Below are positions 60,203-64,000 of a stretch of DNA of 64,000 bases, one piece after another. A program made the translations under genes and the position numbers. The stretch spans positions 448,501-512,500 of the forward strand of contig JAIGNY010002242.1 of assembly GCA_020152595.1 (NCBI GenBank), read 5' to 3'. Every line of letters starts with the position of its first letter. The stretch's first letter is position 1. This stretch comes from Chiridota heheva. Its lineage: Eukaryota; Echinodermata; Holothuroidea; Apodida; Chiridotidae. The notes beneath the pieces are model-generated. The model did no database searches. It saw only the letters and a list, made by a program, of their open reading frames with translations, and was not told where the DNA came from.

Positions 60203-60736
60203 TTAAGAAGGAGAGATGGCTAGCTGGGTGAGTACCGTCGCAATTGGTGCAGTGTGGGGTGCTGGTGCACCATAGTTGGAGTGGAAAATGGTATTGGTAG
60301 GTGTTTCGGCACCGTCTCTCTTGAGGTTGATATGACGGGCTTCAGTAACGTGTTGATTGGTAAGTTTCTGTACGAGATCTTCGTCGGTCAGGTAGGCTAG
60401 GTCTCTAGGTCTGACCACACCTTTGCTGGAGTTAAGGAAATGGTGGGGGGTGACTGTAACGTCAAAACCGGTATTGGCTAGGGTTTTGGTGGCGAGAGGG
60501 ATGGTGGCTTAAGTGTCCCTGGTGCAGTGCACCAGGAGATCGCCGGATCTGAGGGTAGAGACCTTGAGGAAGGTACTGACAAGGCCTTGGATTGCTTTGT
60601 GAATGAGAAAAGGGGAAACTCTTTTAAAACTATCTGGTTTATTGGTGGCCTGTATTATCAGAATTTTGGGTGCTAGGGCTGAAGAATGGTCAATGGAGGT
60701 AGCAGGTGGGTCATGGGGAGGGAAGGTCAAGGTCAA
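60203..60736 (-). pseudogene. LINE ORF1 (copy 2), frame-broken and partly deleted
   Basis: Frame 60509-60736 holds ILIIQATNKPDSFKRVSPFL and GDLLVHCTRDT; frame 60203-60418 holds LAYLTDEDLVQKLTNQHVTE. The segment with the CCHC knuckle present in copy 1 is mostly deleted here (about 110 bp missing near 60280). Confidence 0.75.
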
Positions 60737-61053
60737 GGCAGAAGTGTTTCATCATGATGGAAAAAAAAAAAAACAAGGGCCGAGAGACCAGAGGCAACTA
60801 GAAAAATAAAAATAATAAATCGCGGAAGTACTATAGAAGAATCGTTGTACAGGTAACGATAAGGCGTGAAAGTCTGGTCAGAATGGAAGGGAAGAAAAAA
60901 CAAAAAAACAATCTCATCGAAAGCAGATGCCCATCCACAGAAAATCCCGGAAAATGAAGATATAAAATAAAATTCAGGTGGTAAAGTGCAAGGTAAAATG
61001 AAACAGAATTAAAAGTTGGAGAGAATAGAATAGAAGTCACGTCGCTCTCAACA

Positions 61054-61554
61054 CAGCCGAGAATAACTCTTTTAGACTATAATAAGCTAAAGATTTGCAA
61101 CTCTATTATGCTGCACTATGATTTTTACAATGTTGTCATGGTTATAATAAATGGTTTTAAATAAAACAAAATTTGTAGATCTTTTCTTACAGATAAAAAT
61201 ACTAAAATTTCACCGTATTTCTTCAAATAAACACCTATGGCCTCTAAAAAGTTAAATGATGGCCCTTACACCAGAAGAAAACATACAAAACATGGACTTC
61301 AAAACTTTTTAAAATAAAGGCTTTTATTAGAAGGAATACGGTAATGGTAACTCCCTGGTAATACATCCATATATGGTACTTAGCCTCCACGAGCGATAAA
61401 TTATCAGTGAATTATTGTCCGCAAGGCATGCCATGATGAGTGATTAAAAACTAGTGTTCTTCTGCCCCACATGCAACTGCAAATGGTGGTGTTGCTGTCA
61501 CCAACAGTGTTTAGAATCATCTACGTCGCAAGATATGAAAGGATTGTCATCTCC
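61054..61554. other. Non-coding spacer
   Basis: AT-rich, with no exon recognised. It leads into the satellite; the string ATATGAAAGGATTGTCATCT at 61534 is the first instance of its higher-order marker. Confidence 0.5.
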
Positions 61555-62872
61555 GTCACACCTGAATCATCTCCGTCATACCTGAATCATCTCCGTCGTA
61601 CCTGAATCAACTACGTCGTACCTGAATCATCTCCGTCGTACCTGAATCATCTCCGTCGTACCTGAATCATCTCCGTCGTACCTAAATCATCTCCGTCAAT
61701 ACCTGAATCATCTCCGTCATACCTGAATCAACTACGTCATACCTGAATCAACTACGTCATACCTGAATCATCTCCGTCATACCTGAATCATCTCCGTCAT
61801 ACCTGAATCATCTCCGTCATACCTGAATCATCTCCGTCATACCTGAATCATCTCCGTCATACCTGAATCATCTCCGTCATACCTGAATCAACTACGTCAT
61901 ACCTGAATCAACTACGTCATACCTGAATCATCTCAGTCATACCTTAATCATCTCTGTCATACCTAAATCAACTACGTCATACCTGAATCATCTACTTCAC
62001 AAAATATGAAAGGATTTTTATCTCCGTCACACCTGAATCATCTCCGTCATACCTGAATCAACTACGTCATACCTGAATCATCTCCGTCATACCTGAATCA
62101 TCTCTGTCATACCTGAATCAACTACGTCATACCTGAATCATCTCCGTCATACCTGAATCATCTCTGTCATATCTGAATCAACTACGTCATACCTGAATCA
62201 TCTACTTCACAAAATATGAAAGGATTTTTATCTCCGTCACACCTGAATCATCTCCGTCACATATGAATCATCTCCGTCATACCTGAATCATCTCCGTCAT
62301 ACCTGAATCATCTCCGTCATACCTGAATCATCTCTGTCATACCTGAATCAACTACGTCATACCTGAATCATCTACTTCACAAAATATGAAAGGATTTTTA
62401 TCTCCGTCACACCTGAATCATCTACGTCACATGAAAGGATTGTCATCTCCGCCACACCTGAATCATCTCCGTCATACCTGAATCACCTACGTCATACCTG
62501 AATCATCTCCGTCATACCTGAATCATCTCCGTCATACCTGAATCACCTCCGTCATACTTGAATCATCTCTGTCATACCTGAATCATCTCCGTCATACCTG
62601 AATCATCTTTGTCATACCTGAATCATCTCAATCATACCTGAATCAACTACGTCATACCTGAATCAACTACGTCATACCTGAATCAACTACGTCATACCTG
62701 AATCATCTCTGTCATACCTGAATCAACTACGTTATACCTGAATCATCTACTTCACAAAATATGAAAGGATTTTTATCTCCGTCACACCTGAATCATCTAC
62801 GTCACATGAAAGGATTGTCATCTCCGTCACACCTGAATCATCACCGTCACACCTGAATCATTACCGTCAAGT
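61534..62872 (+). repeat. 20-bp satellite with higher-order pattern, about 65 units
   Basis: The basic unit is TCTCCGTCATACCTGAATCA. A common variant has AACTACGTCATACCTGAATC. A longer marker (TACTTCACAAAATATGAAAGGATTTTTATC) returns at about 61990, 62209, 62387 and 62751, giving blocks of roughly 180-360 bp. The first units use CGTACC in place of CATACC. Confidence 0.93.
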
Positions 62873-62885
62873 GATACCAGAACCT

Positions 62886-64000
62886 AAAGGTTTTGTGGTT
62901 CCGATGCTTTTTTTATATGCTGATTTATTTGCAAGTTTTGTATTAACTGTCATGTCATCATTGCATACCATAAAATATTTGTTCCAGGAATATTTATTTA
63001 CAAGCCACAACCACCATGCGTGATGCAGATCAATAAAATAGACATACCCATTGACAACACTAGCTTGTGCACAATAGTTAACAACATTATCATAGCAAGT
63101 ATGATGTAAAACAGACATGTGGTTGCTCATGTATCATATTTGAAGAATTGTAGGTTTATAGACTTTATATTTGCCCTCCTACCCATTAATATGCACCATG
63201 TCACCACCAAAACCATTACGGCATATCCACAGACCATGAGCTACTGTATCTGTGAATCACATATGACTTGAATCCAGTTTACCATTCTTTAGATACCGTA
63301 ATTACAAGCTTTTTTCAGCAAAATCATATTAAGCCCCACCCACTATGCATAATAATGAAATTTAATATTTTTATACCACGAACATGTACACATTAGCAAA
63401 CATCATAACTGTACCAAATATGAAACAAAACATATATATGGTTGTTATAATATGAGCATTTAAAATATTTTACATTAAGCCCCGCCTACTCATTAAAATG
63501 TCTGACATCATTACCAAAAAACAATAGGGCACATCTATGGAACATGGGCAATCTGTGTATGACATATGACTTGTATCTTGTTTATCATTCTTCAGATATC
63601 ATGTTTACAAGCTCTTTTCAGCAAAATCATATATATTATCCCCGCCTACTATGCATGTTAATGAAATTTAAAGTTTTTTATACTATGACATGTACACACT
63701 AGTAAACATCATAACTGTACCAAATATGAAACAAGAATATATATATACGGTTGTTAAAATATAGGCAATTCAAGATTTGTACATTAAGCCCCGCCTACTA
63801 TTTAATATGCATGACATCACCACCAAAATCAATAGGGCACATCTACAGACCATGAGCTAAGCTATTTGTGTACCATATATGACTTGAATCCAGTTTACCA
63901 TTTTTAGATATCGTGTTTACAAGCTCTTTTTAGCAAAATCATATTAAGCTCTGCCCACTACGCATAATAATGAAATTCAACATTTTCATACACCATGAAC
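62886..64000 (+). mobile_element. Family B element, copy 4, cut by the window end
   Basis: It starts AAAGGTTTTGTGGTTCCGATGC directly after the satellite. Then it shows a head-to-tail repeat of about 307 bp: TTAAGCCCCACCCACTATGC at about 63330, a matching block at about 63638 and again at 63945, with the TTAAGCCCCGCCTACT half-unit at 63475 and 63783. Three units are seen and the array continues past the window. Confidence 0.8.

Larger units (their letters stand above)
56188..61053 (-). mobile_element. LINE with ORF1, endonuclease, RT and RNase H, copy 2
   Basis: About 4.87 kb, collinear with copy 1 but without the piggyBac insertion. The 5' end at 61053 and the 3' end at 56188 agree with copy 1, so both were inserted near full length. 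Small deletions relative to copy 1 occur in ORF1 and around 58640 and 58850. It is also on the minus strand. It lies beyond the last SMG5 exon seen, probably in an upstream intron. Confidence 0.9.

Overview
The window is animal nuclear DNA: AT-rich, intron-bearing, and packed with retrotransposons, DNA transposons, fold-back elements and satellites. Its one recognisable host gene encodes a metazoan SMG5-type protein. A Ty3/gypsy element with a single gag-pol frame, EN-RT-RNase H LINEs and a piggyBac element point to a marine invertebrate, possibly an echinoderm or relative. The species cannot be fixed from the sequence alone, and this placement is low confidence.

Host gene (minus strand). Six exons at 52956-52783, 50483-50424, 42827-42671, 41862-41772, 40969-40892 and 30195-29967 join with consistent phases (0,0,1,2,2,stop) into 262 residues. 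They match the C-terminal coiled-coil and PIN domain of SMG5, the nonsense-mediated decay adaptor, and end in a WKEVS terminus. A poly(A) signal lies 18 nt after the stop, and a 1.3-kb satellite of 22-bp units lies just beyond it. The last intron is about 10.7 kb and holds a LINE that itself contains a piggyBac-type insertion. Earlier SMG5 exons were not found and probably lie beyond position 64000.

Layout. 1-9172: no gene found; a TIR-bounded element with internal repeats (family B), a decayed tandem repeat, a 390-bp palindromic element, and a 17-bp satellite grown inside an older tandem repeat. 9178-14060: a complete Ty3/gypsy retrotransposon with 192-bp LTRs, 5-bp target duplication, PBS, PPT and one gag-pol frame broken by three stops and a 16-bp duplication. 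14066-28550: no host exon seen; TIR elements, fold-back MITEs, a degenerate 21-bp satellite in both orientations, a LINE tail, and a 2.9-kb DNA element (family A). 28555-52956: the SMG5 3' region with its intronic insertions. 53000-64000: a second family A copy, a second LINE copy, a 20-bp satellite with a higher-order pattern, and a family B element running off the end.

Most open reading frames here are chance frames in low-complexity or transposon DNA. No tRNA, rRNA or CRISPR array was seen.
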